Shown here: positions 32,576 to 47,500 of the stretch, piece by piece
Numbering within the stretch: position 1 is the stretch's first letter
Layout of the letters: each line of letters begins with the position of its first letter
From: Melieria omissa
Taxonomy: Eukaryota; Arthropoda; Insecta; Diptera; Ulidiidae
Direction: 5' to 3'
DNA: 64,000 nt
Assembly (NCBI GenBank): GCA_963971225.1
Contig: OZ020269.1
Span: 10,749,201-10,813,200 of the forward strand
Made by a program: the position numbers and the translations under genes
The notes under the pieces: model-generated
Told to the model about the DNA's origin: nothing
Database searches by the model: none
The model's input: only the letters and a program-made list of their open reading frames with translations

Positions 32576-35500
32576 TAACTCAAAACTTAATATTTAGAAA
32601 ATTATCATTATATTTAATTGTTACAAGTGAAAACCAAACTTTTTTCCCAGTGAAATAAATTTCCAATTCTGATATTTGCGAAGAGGCACCAGACAGTCAC
32701 TTGAGAAATATTAATTTCAATCTATTAGTTGGATTCATCTAAAACTGACTATTAAATGTGAGAACCACAATCTACTTTTTTTTAAGTATTTCAAGCATCG
32801 TAGCCCAATGGCAAAGAAAAGACATTTTATTTTTGTTTTCAATTACATATTTTTATTCACATCTAAAGCTGACTTCTTTAAATATTTATATATTAATTTA
32901 TTTTTTGTTTTTATAATCTATATTATACGATTTTTTTTGTTTTCATCATCATCATCGAACTTTCAATCTCTTCTCATACTTATAGTTTAAATGTATTTAT
33001 ATTTTTTTTGTGTCATAATTATAAATAGTGGTATTAGATTCTTTCTGTTTTACTTGCGCCTTTTTTTTATTGAATTCATATTTACTTTTGTTTGTATATT
33101 TTGTATGTTTTGTTTTCTTCAATTTCGTTTGCATGCTATTAAATGCGTTTTGCTTAAAAAATAATATCAACAATTTATGTTTTATGTAAAAAAATATTCT
33201 GTATAAAAATTATTCGTTTTGTTAAACGAAGTTTTTATATTATGAGAATAATTTATAAATAATTTTATCAACAAAATACGATGAACATGAAAATAGTGGC
33301 AAACGAAATAGATAAATTTTATAATTTTATTTTATAATTATACAAAATTATAAAAAAGTAAAAAATATCTATAATATAATTTTATAATTATAAAAAAAGT
33401 AAAAAAAAATTAGAATAAAAACAAAAATGTTGGAATTATAAATGAGTCGTTATAAAAAAAAAATTGTAGGTAAACAATTTTAAGTATAAAATAAAAGCAA
33501 ATAACTATAAACAAAGTTTTAGGCAAATAATAATTTAAAAAATAATAATAATTATTATAAAAATAAAAAAAAAAATAAAATATAAATCAAATTTGTGAAA
33601 TTTTTATAAAAAAAATATATAAATAATATTTTTATAAAAAAAAATTATATAATTTTTATATAAACAAATTTATAAAAAAAAATTATTTTATAATTTTTAC
33701 ATATAATTTTTTTATATAATAATAATTTTTAAATATAAAATAATAAGCAAATTATAATTTTTAAAATGAAACCCAGAAAACCAAAAATTATATACTGTCA
33801 GCTAAACAAGACAATTCAACAAAAAACCAATTTTGTTGTTACTTTTCACATAAAAATACGCAACTGCTTATTAACTTTGAATGTTTGTTTTTACTAAAAT
33901 TTGAGTTACATCATATAATCAGTAAGATGAAGTACGAAAATAGCGAAATGAAGTCAATCGCTTCCACTTACGGCTGGAGCCTAATTTTAACAGTGCCACA
34001 AGATATCACCGCATTGAAAACATGACATTTTTTTAGAAGAAATAATTGCAATTAATGCAAATTCAAAAAAAAACCTCGTCATCAAACTGTTAAACTTTAT
34101 ATCTCAGCTTCTCAAAAAGGAGTAATTAAACAAATCACATGTCCACACCGTGAAGTTAGCTTCATATGTCAGCTTCACAAGTTAAAAAAAATATTCGAGA
34201 CTGATGTAATTTAAAAGTTTTCGTCCTTAAACCGTGAAATTAGCTTCATGATTCTAAAATAAATACTTCATACTGTTTAAGTTCGAAAAAAAATCTCGCT
34301 ATATCTCGCTTTTTGAAAGAAAATTCTCGTCTTCAAATTAAGCTGAAAAAGACTTGGAATATAAACTCAAAATGTCTCCTTTTCGAACCCTAAAACTTCA
34401 CATTGCTGTTCGAGAGAAAAAAAAGAGAAAAAAGTCGTCGAACTGTGAAGAATTCATTCCAATCTCAGCTGAATTCATGCTTTTCGAAAAAGTTCAACAT
34501 TTGCGCTCTTTGCAAATTTTTCATAATTTGTTAAATTTAAAGTTTTCAACACAAATTTAAATATATTTTTTTTACTAAATATTTTGAGGTTGAAGTTTAG
34601 AGTCGAGTAAATGTATTGCAAACACACACAGTTTGCCATAACCAAATCAAACCAAACTATAAAACACAAATAAATAAAATTTAAAAAAACCAAAACTAAC
34701 AGAAAAAAAAGAATAACATATGTAAAATTGAAAAAGAAAATTAATGCAATTGTTTTTTTTTTGTTATATTAAAAAAGTTTATTTCTTCTTTTGTTTTTGT
34801 TGTTGTTGTGATAATATTATTATACTTGTTATCTTATGTAGCCATAATGTGTTTATGCAAGTATCATATAAGGATTTATAAGGGTCTGGGATTTATTATT
34901 ATGTTTTCCGTTTTTGTTTAAGGACTTTACGATAGTGTTGTGTAGCTTTACGATATATTTATTTATATATATATATCTTTAAATTTTTGCCATACATTTT
35001 CACTTCTGCACTTATACAATTACTTTTTAAGTTAATTTAAAATTTGCCTTCTTTTTTGTGTGTGTGTGTGTGTATATGTAAAAATGAAAGTTTGATTTTG
35101 TTTTTCATCATTTTGCTCTGCTTTGCCTAACGCTCGAACTATGCACTAATCTAGTTGTATAATACATTTAAATATATATGCAAATATATTTATATAGATT
35201 TCTTGTTCTGCAGTTAAATCTATTAAAGTGTTTGTAGCGGTATGCGGGTGTTTTTGTTGTAAGCATGATGTTGTAATGCAGTATGTGTATGTGTGTGTTT
35301 GTCTGAATGTAAATGTACGTACGCTACACTAGAAAAATACAATAGGCGAAAATTAAATGTCTTAACAGAAAACTTAACTCAGCAGCATTAGTGATACATG
35401 CATATTTTTTATATATAAATATATGTTTAGATATATTTATTGTACGCAATTCTAGCAATTCATCATTTAGTTTATTTTTGTAATTTTTATATTTTTCTGT

Positions 35501-37608
35501 TTAATTTTAATATATATATATATATTTCAGTGTTAATCTTAGGCTCATTAAATATATTAAGTTAACTTATGCACTAAACATTCAAAACATTTTATTTATT
35601 TTCCTTTGTATGAACAAAAAACTAAAAAAAATATATATGTTTATATTTGCTTTCATCTGTGTTTGTATGGGTTTTGTATTTGCATGTGTGTGTAAGTGTG
35701 CGTGTGCATGTATAGTGTGTGCCATCCGTTTGCAATTCGTCAATATGTTTTGCGAAAATAATGACACTTGTCGAATAGGATAATGAACAATTTAAAAGAA
35801 AGCACAATGTGGGTACACACGCACACCCATAGACATACAAATGCATTTGTGTGTGTGTGTTTCCAGCGGAAGACAGACATTGTCAGCCGAAAATACAACA
35901 CTTTTAATACGATACTTTTGAAACGTACAGTACGTACGCCTCGCTGCTGTTGTTGCTGCCAAAAGTTACAACGAACAAATGAAACATTTTCAAATGACTT
36001 TTCTAATGTTAAACTTGCTTTCGACTTGCGCCACTGGTGCGCTTCTCATTGCGTGCTATTTACAATGTGCTTGTGCACTTTTGTTACTTTTCTTTTTTAA
36101 CTTTTAGGTCATCGACCTTTGAACTTTCATTTTCACTTGCGCGCCGCTTTAACAGCAAAGTGTTTAGGGGGAATTTGTGTAGGTGAAGTTGAACATTACC
36201 TAAACATTTACATATGGATTTGCTTTTGTTTTGCATAAGCAACAAAAACGCATTCAATTCATTAAGTTGTTAAAATTTACAGCTATGAGTACTTAAAGCG
36301 CCAGCAAAGCGGCCAAACAGCAGACAACAATGTGCAGTGTGTACTTGTAGCGAGATTGCTTGTTCGAGAAACAGCGCACACTCAGCTGCTTCCCCCACCA
36401 ACTGAAATGCCTCAACTCATTGACACAAATGCAGTTTCAAGTTGAATTTTTCTTTCTCGAGAAAATATATGATAAAAATTCATAATTGTCGTCGCCAATA
36501 GCTGCTGTCGGCCGCTGGCGCATTGTTCAGTTATCAAACTGCATTTGCAAATTGTTGTCACTAGTTCTAGTCTAAACATGCTAAAAATTGCGCTTAATTG
36601 TGGCTAACTTACATTTTACATCGTTATGGTACAGTTGCATTACATTACATCAAATGGTTACCAACTAAATTAGACGTAATTACATAAATTTAAATTACAC
36701 TGCAGCGCTCAGTGAAACTACACATAATTAATTGTTAGTGTGTTTCTTCATTTGTTTATAGTTTTGTTCACTTTGTTTTTCGCTTTTGCTCTCCTGTACT
36801 GACAGCTTGCTTGCATAACTAAAACCGCTTACAAAAAAGTCATAACATAAAAATACTAGCCTACGCGCTACACACACTAGTTCACAGTCCACTATCTGTA
36901 TGCAGCAATTATTATAATCAATCAAGTTGCTTATGTGTTCTACTTTAATTTTTACACTACTTCGCCGCCTTATCAAAAACAAATTAACACTCGCTTAACT
37001 AAATTCCGATTGGTTACGGTTAATAATATACAGTTGCATAGTTTTTTTTTGTATTTCTTACACATTTTCATGACGTTTTGACGCTGCGCTTTTGCTTAAA
37101 CGACTCTATCCTAATAGTTAAACGTAGCAATGCTTGCTTATGTTTAGTGTAATTGTAATAGTTATTATAGTAAGTAATAATAGTAGTAGTTGTTGTTGTT
37201 GTTTTTGTAATTTGTAATGTATAGAATTAAAGAGTGCCTTGCATAGTTTTGACTTCTAGTAAAAATGTTGCATCTTAAATTTGCGTGTTTGTTTGTGTTT
37301 TTTCATTTTGTTGTAGCATCTTGCTTCTTTAATTAGTTTGTTGTTTCTTCTTCTACTTGTTGTTGTAGTTTATTTCCCTTGTTAACGTTTTGTTTGTAAA
37401 TTTTTGTTGATTTGTTGCTTTGACCATTTCTGCCGGCGATAAAAATCCTTTATGAAAATTGTTGCTGCTGCTGTGGTTGTGTTTGTTGTTGTTGTTTTTG
37501 CAATTCCGTTCGCATTTATGATTAACATAGTTTTGGGTCCACAGTACACACATCGCACACATTCTTTTAGGTTTTCATATTGTAGGGATTTTTATCGTTG
37601 AGTTGTTC
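32576..37608 (-). other. AT-rich region, probably largely the scribbler 3' UTR
   Basis: There is no credible coding frame in about 5 kb. The part next to the scribbler stop (about 35000-37608) has many TTTATT (AATAAA on the minus strand), TTG runs and short GT/TA simple repeats (GT at about 35057-35074, TA at about 35513-35526). 33180-33760 is extremely AT-rich with oligo-A/T runs. A long 3' UTR for scribbler is an inference; the poly(A) site cannot be placed. Confidence 0.4.
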
Positions 37609-40600
37609 TCATTTGGTGGGACCGGGCGGAAATGGATTTATCACAGCTACGGCAGCCGCCTGCTGGCTGGCCAGAACGGCAGCTGCAAATACAGAGAAAA
37701 CAATTCATAAAACATCTTAGTAAAAAACAATTTGTTAGCAAAATACTAAAAATAAAAAATGTCTGTAATTGAAATTACATGAAAAACAATTCAAATTGCT
37801 GTACTGTGTGTTTTTAAAGTAGAAGATTTTATAATATTTTACATCAACAAGTTATTTACGCGCCCACCTCTTCTTTCAATTTTGCTCTGGCTTTTTTGGC
37901 TTTTCTAATAATTTATATTCGATTCGTTACACAAACTACCTTAAAAGAAATACATGAAAATGTCACATTTATTGTTTAGAAATCTCAACGATGAAAGTTT
38001 GATAGTGGGCGAACCACACACATGGATGAACAGACGGGCGGGCAGACAGACGCACCTATGCTCCTCCTCCTAATTGCTATTGTGCGCTCACTTTTGAGCC
38101 ACACACACACACACAAATCATACAGATTGCGCTCCCTCACATTGCATTGTTACTTTCCTCGAATTGCTTCTACTCACCTCCATATGGCGCCGTGTACATG
38201 GGGTACCCCAGTCCGACATGCGTGTGGTGGTGTGTGTGCACGTGTCGCTGTGGCGGCGGACTGCGCGAGTCTGTCGCATTGCCACTGCCACCCACCGAGC
38301 CGCCGCTACCGCCGCCGCCGCCACCATTGCCGCCTGCGCCAGCACCATTCGGTCCGCCCGGACCCTGCTGCTTGTGCGGGTCCACACCGAGCGGGCCACC
38401 CGGCAGCCCGCTGCCCGGGCCGCCAGGACCGCCGAGCGATTTTGGGCCGCCCATCTCCTGCTTGCCGCCAGGGCCGCCCATCTGATTAGGCGGCGGCTGC
38501 AGATTCAGCGGCATGCCACCACCGCCGCCCGCTTGGCCCGGCGGCGGCTGCAGATGGCCGGCGCTGTTGGGTCCCCCTGGTCCCTGATTCGAGCCAGCAC
38601 CGGGCCCACCACCGGGACCGCCACCACCGACGCCGCCGCCGCCCGGCTGCTGCTGCCCGCCCACATTCGGACTGGAGACGCTCACCTTGACGGGGCCGCC
38701 CGGTCCGCCGCCACTGGTTGGCGATTTCAGCGCTCGCTCGCTCAGCTCGTGTATCTTGTGCGTGGTGTAGTACTGGCTGGCGGCATGGTGCAGCGCGTCG
38801 AGCGCCTTCGTGCCTGGATTGCGGGAGAGATCTTCGGGCGCATGGTAGCGCGGTATGGGTAAGTGGTAGGGCGGCGCATTGTAGGGCCCGGCGGCCGACA
38901 TTAGCACGTTGCGGTACATCGGATGGTTCGGATCGAAGCTGAACGGCGTCGGCGCTATGTACGACGGATGCAGGAAGTACTGGGACGTGGGCGGCGGTGG
39001 AGGCCCTTGGGTTTCCATGGTGGGCTTTTGACCCTCTTGCTTCACCTTCACCTCGTCCTCTTGCTTGTGTTTGGGCGACTCTTTGGTCAGGTTGGTCGCC
39101 TTGCTGCTGGACGATCCCATATTCGAGGAAGATTGCGATTTGGATTTTTGCTGTTGCTGTTGTTGTTGTTGCTGCTGCTGCTGCTGTTGGTGGTGTTGCT
39201 GCATTGCCTGCTGTTGCTGTTGAGCTAGGGAGAGCTGCTGCTGCTGCTGTTGTTGTTGCTGTTGCGAGGGATTCGAGTCGTCTTTATGTGGTCCACCCTG
39301 CTGCGACTGCATTGAACCCGGCGGGCCACCTCCGGCAGCATTTTGTGCCTGCACAGCGCGTATTGCGGCCACAGCGTTCTGCCGCCGCTGCTCATCGGAC
39401 AGGATGTAATAGCTAAAGGGAGTTGAAAAACATGCTAGTTAGTATATGCGGCTGTTGTTAGGAGTTGATGAGAAAACTGACCGTCTCAATTCCTCTTCGC
39501 GCGACAGATGCTGCTGCGCAGCCAGACTCATAGGATGTCGTTGGTAGATGCTCTGATAGGCGCCTAGAGCCTGCAGGTCTTTCGGGTGCATGGCATGCGG
39601 CTGTTGTGGCGGTGGTGGTTGTTGCTGCTGCTGTGGCGGCTGATTTGAGTTGGGTTCTTGTTTGATTTCCTGCTTTGAAAGCGGCTCCGATTTGATGAGT
39701 TTAGAGGAGACCAGCTGCTGGGAAAGGGAAAAGTTTAGCTATAATGAAAACTAACAACAGATAACACGTTTCGATGCTTACTTGTTGCTGCGACAATTTG
39801 GAGTTTTCATGCGGACTGGGACTCTCCTTGGTACGTTCGTCTTTAATGTTGCCCACACCAGGATGCGATTGTGAAGGGTTTTGCTGCTGTGAGTTGGGCA
39901 TGCCGCCGTGCGTGGTCAGTTTGACAGCATCCTCAGAAGAAACAATGGAAACGGGTCCGTAGTTGGGCTCAACGTTGTAAGGATAACCAGGCGCCATATA
40001 ACTGCGTGAAAAACATTTCAAATTGGCATTATTTAATAATTGACAAGTCGCTTTGAGCATACTTGAAGGGGTAAAAGTGTGAGATTGGCTTGGCGGGTGT
40101 AGGCGTTGGCAGTCCGCCTGGACCGACACCTGGTCCCAGCGCCGATAGCGCACCAAGACCGGGCGGCAACCCACCACCCGGAGGGCCCACGTTGCTCAAA
40201 TTCACTGGTGGCGGTGGCTGCACGGGCGAGTTGTCCTTGTTCGGGCCGCCGCTGCCATCCTGTGATTGTTGCTGCTGCTGCTGCTGTTGTTGTTGTTGCT
40301 GCTGCTGCAACTGCTGCTGCATAGACTGTTGTTGCTGTTGTTGTTGCGTTTGTGGCTTCGTCATCAGATCCAGTGGAGGATCCTTATTCTTGCTGCTATA
40401 ATCCGCCATGTGCGGCGAGGGCTGCTGCTGTTGCTGCAGGTGGTGCGGCGGCGGCTGTTGCTGCTGCTGCATCTGCGAAGTAGGTAACGACAGCGGTGAC
40501 TGCCCCAGCTGTGGTGGCAGCACACTTTTGCCCGACTGCTGGTTTTGCTGCTGCTCGTTCGGCGGGGGCACCATGTATTGCTGCTGCTGATAAAACTGAT

Positions 40601-41556
40601 ACATGCCGTAGCCACCGAGTGGCGGTATGGATTGCGGACCAACGCCTCCACCAATGACTGCCGAGCCCAATTCTGGTGGCTTCTTATTCATCAGTTCGAT
40701 GTGCTTAGGTGGCTGTGATTTATCTGTGAAATAGCGAGCAGACCAAAATCAAGATTATGTGTCATTTTGGAGAAATGCCAAGTAAACGCACCAATCATTT
40801 CTTGATCAGCCACCGGTGTGGAGTCATCGGAAATGTCGCTGTAAGCGGGACTCTGTACATCGTCGCGTGACATGCCACCATCATATTCGCCGGGACCAGG
40901 GGACTTGCGATTTTTCTTCGGCTTACCTGCAACAGCAAATGCTGCTGAGGACTTGGCTGACAATGGAATGCCTACCAAGTACACATTGTTAGTGGATTTC
41001 TTAAAACAAAAATTGCATTTAAACCTTCTACCTTGTTGTTGAAGATTCTGCACCGTTGGCGGAGCTGGGCCGCCGGGATAGCTGCCGAGCGGCGGCTGTT
41101 GCTGCTGCAAAGCTTCGGCGGTGGGTGGCAGTTGTGGTGGTGGTCGCAGCGGACTTTGTCCCGGCAGCGTGTTCACTTGTCCTCCCGCTGGTCCCTGCGC
41201 AGCCGCCTGCTGCTGCAGCGCCAATATGGAGGGCGGTGCACCCGACGGAGGTCCATCGTTCGGCGGTCCAAAACGCAAAACTCCAGGTTTCACTAAAAGT
41301 AAATAAAACAACAACGAATGAAGAACGATGCGGCTTTCCTGAAAGCTGTTGCTTACGTGCTCCTTGCTGCAGCAGCGCCTGTTGCTGCTCGGACAACAGT
41401 GGAGGCATGCCAGCTGCACCCACCAGCCCCAGAGAATGTTGCTGCTGCTGCTGCTGCTGGGACAATGCTTGTCCCGAAATACCCGCCGTTATGCTGCCTC
41501 CTGCCACGGAATGTTGTTGCTGCTGCTGCTGTTGTTGTTGTTGTTGTTGTTGCTGC

Positions 41557-41591
<35 letters not shown>

Positions 41592-44500
41592 TGCCGGTGG
41601 CGCCAGCAGAGGCGGCGGCAGAGGTTGCTGCTGCGCCGTCGTCAACAGGCCAGCACCCAGCGTGGACGAGACGGCCGTTGTTACAGCTGGTGGCACGCTC
41701 AATATCGGCGCTGTGATGGGCGCTGCTGGAACTGTGGCAGTTGCTGCTGATGAAACGGCAACGGCCGCTTCCGTGGCTGTGACATTGGCAGGAGACAGAG
41801 CTTGTTGTAGCAGCGGTGGCGGTTGCGACTGCGGCGGCGCGGGCTGTAACGCTGTTGCTGCTGGTACCGTTGCCACTGCGGCTGTTGGCGGTGTCGACGG
41901 TGAGCCCACAGCAGTAGCTGGTACTGCCTGGGCCTCGGCAGCGTTTGGAGTGGCTGTGGGAGTCGGTTGCGCAGGCGGCACCGGTGAAGGAGTGGTCGGC
42001 GGCTCTTCGGGCAACTGCAGCGAGTCCTCGTCCATCGAGCCGACGCTGCCGTGCGCGTGCGACTGGTGGTAACGCAAACCGTTGGCATGCTTGTACTTCT
42101 TGCTGCAATCTTGCTCCGGACACTCGAGCAGGACCGGTGAAATGGCGCACGGCGATGCAGTTTTACACTTCTTCGTATTTATCTGCACGTTCAGTCCCGT
42201 CACAGGATTGAGTAGGCTCTGCGGCTGCGTGGCTAGGCCACCGCCGCTGGCCGAGATGGGTATGCCGCTGGCATTGGCCACGCTTGTCGTCGTCGAGTCG
42301 CTGTCACCGTTAACCGGCGACGGTGACTCGTCCTTGGACTTGCGCTTCTCGGGCCGTGGCGGCAGGAAAGCCGTGGGCGATGTGCTGGGCGTGGCGCCAC
42401 CACCGTTGCCTGACGAGGAGCTGCTGCTCGTCGTCAGCGTGTTGGTGGTGGATGTGGCGCCGGCAGTAGTGCGCGACGCGCCCCGACCTTTGGTCGCGCC
42501 GTTGCGCAGCTTGGAATGGACCTGTGCATGGGAGAAATAAATCTAGCGAAATTCAAAAAACGGGCAAATTAATGTGCGGCCGCAGATGAGGGGGAAAGCA
42601 AATGAAAATGCAAATGACGTACGGACTGTACGATAATGGATAATTGATGGTGGATACGGATACTTACAGAGCTTCGGGTTTCGGTAAAATTGCTTAGGTC
42701 GGGCGTGAGAGCTGCACTGCGTCCACGCTTGCCACGCCCTTTCGGAGTTCGAGAATCTAATTCTTCAGTTGGTGAATCACAGAATCTAAAAACAACAAAC
42801 AAATATCGAAAGTGTTGAATATTTGTTGGAGGAAAAGTGAATGCAAAACATTTGGGATGGAAAAGAAAAGATTGAAAACGCAGACTGATATTTAAATTTA
42901 AAAGTGAGTGTTCGTTAAGAATTCAAAAGACGAAAACTAGGAAGTGATGGATTTAAGGATAAAAACATTGTAAGCATACTTTTGATTTCGATTTCCAAAC
43001 TGTTTACGCAGCAAATTTAATTGAATAAGAAACATAAACAGGTTTTGCCCGTAAAGGAATATTTATTTTTTTTTTGCCTCGTTTTAAAAAATAATAAATT
43101 TTATACTTTTTGTACTTAAAGAATGGCAGGACTTAAGTTCAAAATGAAGTCGAGCTTAACAAATAAATGACATGCAACACATGTAAAACAAAAAAACAAT
43201 TTGAAAATCTTTGCAATCACTTTCAGCAGGGGTGTGCTTGTACTCACCTTGGAGGAGCCCAATCGTGGCGCGTGCAGTCGAGCAGCGTGCCAACGTACGT
43301 CTTGCCGCGCCACGTGACATTCACGACCAGCACCCCGCCCTCAGTCTCATGCCAGACGATACCCTCGAGCGTCACCGAGGTGCCCGGCTCGCAGGGGCCC
43401 AGGCAGTCCGGCTCGGTGATTGTGCCTACCGAGGTGCCAATGCAGATATCGACCATCTCCTTGGGCGCCGCGTTCGCCAACGTGGTGTCGCCATGTTTGG
43501 CACGCTTTGCCGGAGGCGACTTGGTACCGTCGTCCGCCGCTGCGTTCGGCCCCGTTGCTCCAGCGGCTGCTGCCGCTGCATTGGAAGCCACTGCCGAATT
43601 GGCGGGCACCGAAATTGTGTGGTGTACCGTCGCTGAGATCATGCCAGGCGCCATGTGTTTCGCCTGCGCGGCCGCCATTGCGTTCGGTTTGCCCTCGGCG
43701 TTGACGCTGCCAGCAGGCGCATTCGGTGCGTTGCCGCCGCCGCTGCCGTATGTGTTGCCGGCAGCAGCAGCCGCCAGTTGCGCGGCAATGTGCGATGAGA
43801 TTTTTATGCTGCCACCAGCGCTGGCTGCGGCGTCTTTGCCTGGTGGCCCCGGTGCGTTGGGCCCACTGCTACTCGCCGCGGACTGCTGCGTCGTCGTTGA
43901 TGTTGCCGCTGTGGTGGCGGCCAGCAGTGTGGCCGCCGTTGCTGCTGCCGCAGAAGCCACTGCGGCTGGCAAACCGCCCGAAGGCGTGAATACACCTGGT
44001 GGTACGCCGGTCGACGAAGAGTTGCCAGCGCCCGCACCTCCGCCACTGGCGTTTGACATGCGTTGCGCCAGAGCACCGCCGCCGTTCTCCGGTCGCCGTA
44101 TGCAACCGTGATTACTGCAAGGTGAGCCACCATTTGTGCTGACATCACCGTTGCACTGGCACTGACCAACACCGCCGCTCTTGTCGACCGCACTGGTCGC
44201 CGCTTCCTTCTCGCTGTTGGCGGCGGCCGCCTTCTCCGCCGCCAGGCGATTGGAATGTGTGGTCTTCTCCTTTGTCTTGTCGCGCCGGTGGCCAGAACTG
44301 CCACGCTTGTTGCTCTGTGGCGTCGTTTGACCGCTGCCGGTGCTGCTGACGCTGCTGCTCCCACTCGAGCTATTGCTGCTCACACCGCTGTGACTGTTAC
44401 TTTGGCTGCTGTTGTTACTGCTTCCGCCGCTACTATTCGCCACGTTACTGAGGTGCTTTTTGTTGCCGCTGCCGCCACTGGCATTAGAGGCGCTGCCGCT

Positions 44501-47500
44501 GATGTTCGAATTGCTGCCGCCGCCCGAACTGGCGTTCGTTGACGATGACGACGAGGAATTTGAGCCCGAATTGGGACCGCCGCCACTGTCGTCCAGTCCG
44601 CTGGAGCTGCCGCTGCCACTCAGTGTGCCATTCTGTTGTTGCTGTTGTTGTTCGGTGGCCTTGACGATCTCGTGTTTGGCCTCCGAGGTCTTGGTGCCCG
44701 GCTTGGTGCGCTTGATTTTCATCTTGAGTCCCTTGTCCAGTGTCGCCTGATGATCAATGGACATTTTCGCGTTCGATTTGCCGCCGCCGCTGCCGGAACC
44801 ACTGCCGCCGCCTTGCGAACCCCCCTGACCACTGCTGGGACCGCCGCCTGCACCGTTGTTGTTGCTGCCGTTACCGCTGCCGGCTTGCGATGACATGCCG
44901 CTAGCGGGGTGGAATTTTGGCAGGGCCGAAGCGTTCGCGAGCGCAGCTGCTGCGCTGCTGCCGGGGTTCAAGTGCGCGTGCACGTGCGGATGTTGATGCT
45001 GATTTGACGCGCTGCCGGTGGAGGAGGACGTGGAGGGCGACGAGACTAGATTGCCTCCCTTCGAGAAGCCGGCAAAAGTGGATGACGACAATGTGCTGCT
45101 GTTGTGGCCGCTGCTCGATGACGACACGGTCGCTGGCGTCGACGAGGAGCTGCCGATGCCTGCTGCAGCACCAATTGATGGCGCACCCGTGCTGGACGAG
45201 GCACCTTTGCTAGTGCTCGTACTTTTCGAGCCGATGCCGCTGGTCAGCTGAGCGACCAGAGCCGATTGCTGGTGTTTGTAGTTTTTCAATTGTTGATACT
45301 TGCCGCCGATATTATGTGCTGCTGGGTGAGAGGTGGACTTGTGGCTGCCACTATGACCGCCTGACAGCAGGGAGCGGTGTGTGCTGTTGCCACCGGAGTG
45401 GAGTGCAGCTGTTGATGACGATGACGATGCCGCCGCCGGGGATGTGGAGTGAGGTTGACGAGAGCCGTACTTCGACGGCGTGGTTGGTTTGCCAGTAGAG
45501 TGGGAGCTCAAGTTGGACCCGGAAGTGTTCGTTAGAGTTGTACTCTTTGCTGCTGACGCATTTAATAGGGCTATTGTATTTGTAGCTGCTGCTGCTGCTG
45601 TTTGTGTTGTTGATGTAGTTGTTGTATTATGGTTGCCACCACCCGAATTGCTTGTTGCTATTGCCGTTGCCTGTTGCTGCGCAGCCGTTGATGACTTTTC
45701 AATGTCCGCGTCAAGATCGTCCAACAACTCCGGTATGCCGCCAATGTCCCACTCGTCCTCGTACTCGAAGTTCGTGTCCTTCGACTCGCTCGAGATGGAC
45801 GAAACCGATGAGGCCGATGACGAAGACGACGATGAGGATGCCGCTGCGCTGACAGATGCTGTCCCAGTTAATTGTGCTGAATTCGCCTTCGATACGCCTG
45901 CTCCTACAGAATCGAAAGGGGGCAATTGAAATTTTAGCCAGGCCCAGAGTAAAAAACGGAAAAATATTCAATTGCTCATAATTACCGGCGTGGCCATACT
46001 TACTTGAATTTGTTGTTGTTGTTATTGCTGCCTTTTTGCTGCTCGTGTTATTATGCAAATTATGAGCTGTAATGTGTTGTTGTTGTTGTAAGTTCGCATT
46101 CAATTTGCTGTTCAAGTTCAATGCTGTTGAACCAGTGCCCGTTCCACTCGCGTTTCCAATCAATTTATTATGCTTAGTATTGCTTTCCGTTGCTATGCTG
46201 CTATTAACGGCCACCTTCTGCGGGAGCGACGAGCGACAAGCGCGACCGGCGAAAAGAGAAAACAGAGAGAGTGCCAAATACCAAATTAGTGTCAATTGAT
46301 TGTGATGGGCATGTCGATATAAAAATGTGAACACGAACTAATTAAAACACCAAAGACTGACATATCGTCATGCAGCCATCGGCTTCCATGCCAGCCATCG
46401 CAGGCGATAATAAACTAAATAAGTCTGTCTGACCAGATGTGATAAGCGTATATCGTGTTGCTGGTGACAACTACGAAGCGGCGCAGGGCTTTGTACGTTG
46501 GTTCACTGTCAACAATCGCCGATAAGTCGGCGGCGGCAAAGCAGGTTGCTGCACAAATCATGCAAAAATTGAAAGCGTGTTGCAACGAATTGTGCAAACG
46601 TGCAGACTTCAGTGTAATGTTTGACTTATGCTATCGCTACATTTGCAACAAATATTTTATATATTTTATTTGATGGAGGAACTAATTTGCATTCAATGCA
46701 ATTTCTTTCTAAAATTGTTTATCAATTTAATTTACTTGAAAAATATTGTATTTTTAAAGGTTTAGTTATTTTGATGAAGATGCAATTTTCTTGAATGCCT
46801 TTTTGAATGTTTGCAATTTTAATTAAAATGTCAAATTAAAACTAATATTTTCATGTTTGTTTGTTATTATGAAAATAGGCAAATTGGCAATAAAATTAAT
46901 TGACTCATGTGCTGGCGTTGAATTTAAATGAATTCCTTCGTACCTGATAATGGTAGACAGTTTCACTACCTGCTTGACATTACTAAGAGCGTATAGAAAA
47001 GTGACACTGACACGTACTTATTAAGGAAGTTATGAGTGTAATACTATAAAAATGTTTAACTAGAACAAGAAAAAACTAATAAACTCTTTATTGGCATTGT
47101 TCTAGTGGAAGTTTTTTTCAAATAACTTTTCAAAACTTTAATAAAACTACAGTCGTGTCTGGATATAGTGAACTAATTATTGCAAGGCCTGTTCACAGTA
47201 TCGAGGTTGTTCACTATATCAAGGTTAACATTTTTGTTCAAAAAATTGTTTTATTTGCTTAAAATATACTTTTTATTTTTTGCTTGAAATTGTTTTCAGA
47301 ATTTTGGTCAATATTAACCCATTAAAACCTGACCACAGAAGGGCTTGTGCGATTTCCATAAAATTTTGCACAATCTTAGTAATTGACCTAATCAAGAAAA
47401 AAAATCAAGAAAATAATTCATACCCCCACCCCCTGAACCAGGAGGGTACGTTGCGCAAACGCAATTTGGGCCTTAGTCACATACAAAACATAAAATTAAA

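Noticed and set aside
38164..45929. Many long plus-strand ORFs (for example 338 codons at 41056-42072, 314 at 43167-44111, 232 at 38164-38862)
   Set aside because: They are antisense shadows of the scribbler exons. Their poly-Leu, poly-Cys, poly-Ala and poly-Val runs come from the CAG/CAA, GGC and AGC repeats on the coding strand, and none has a domain.
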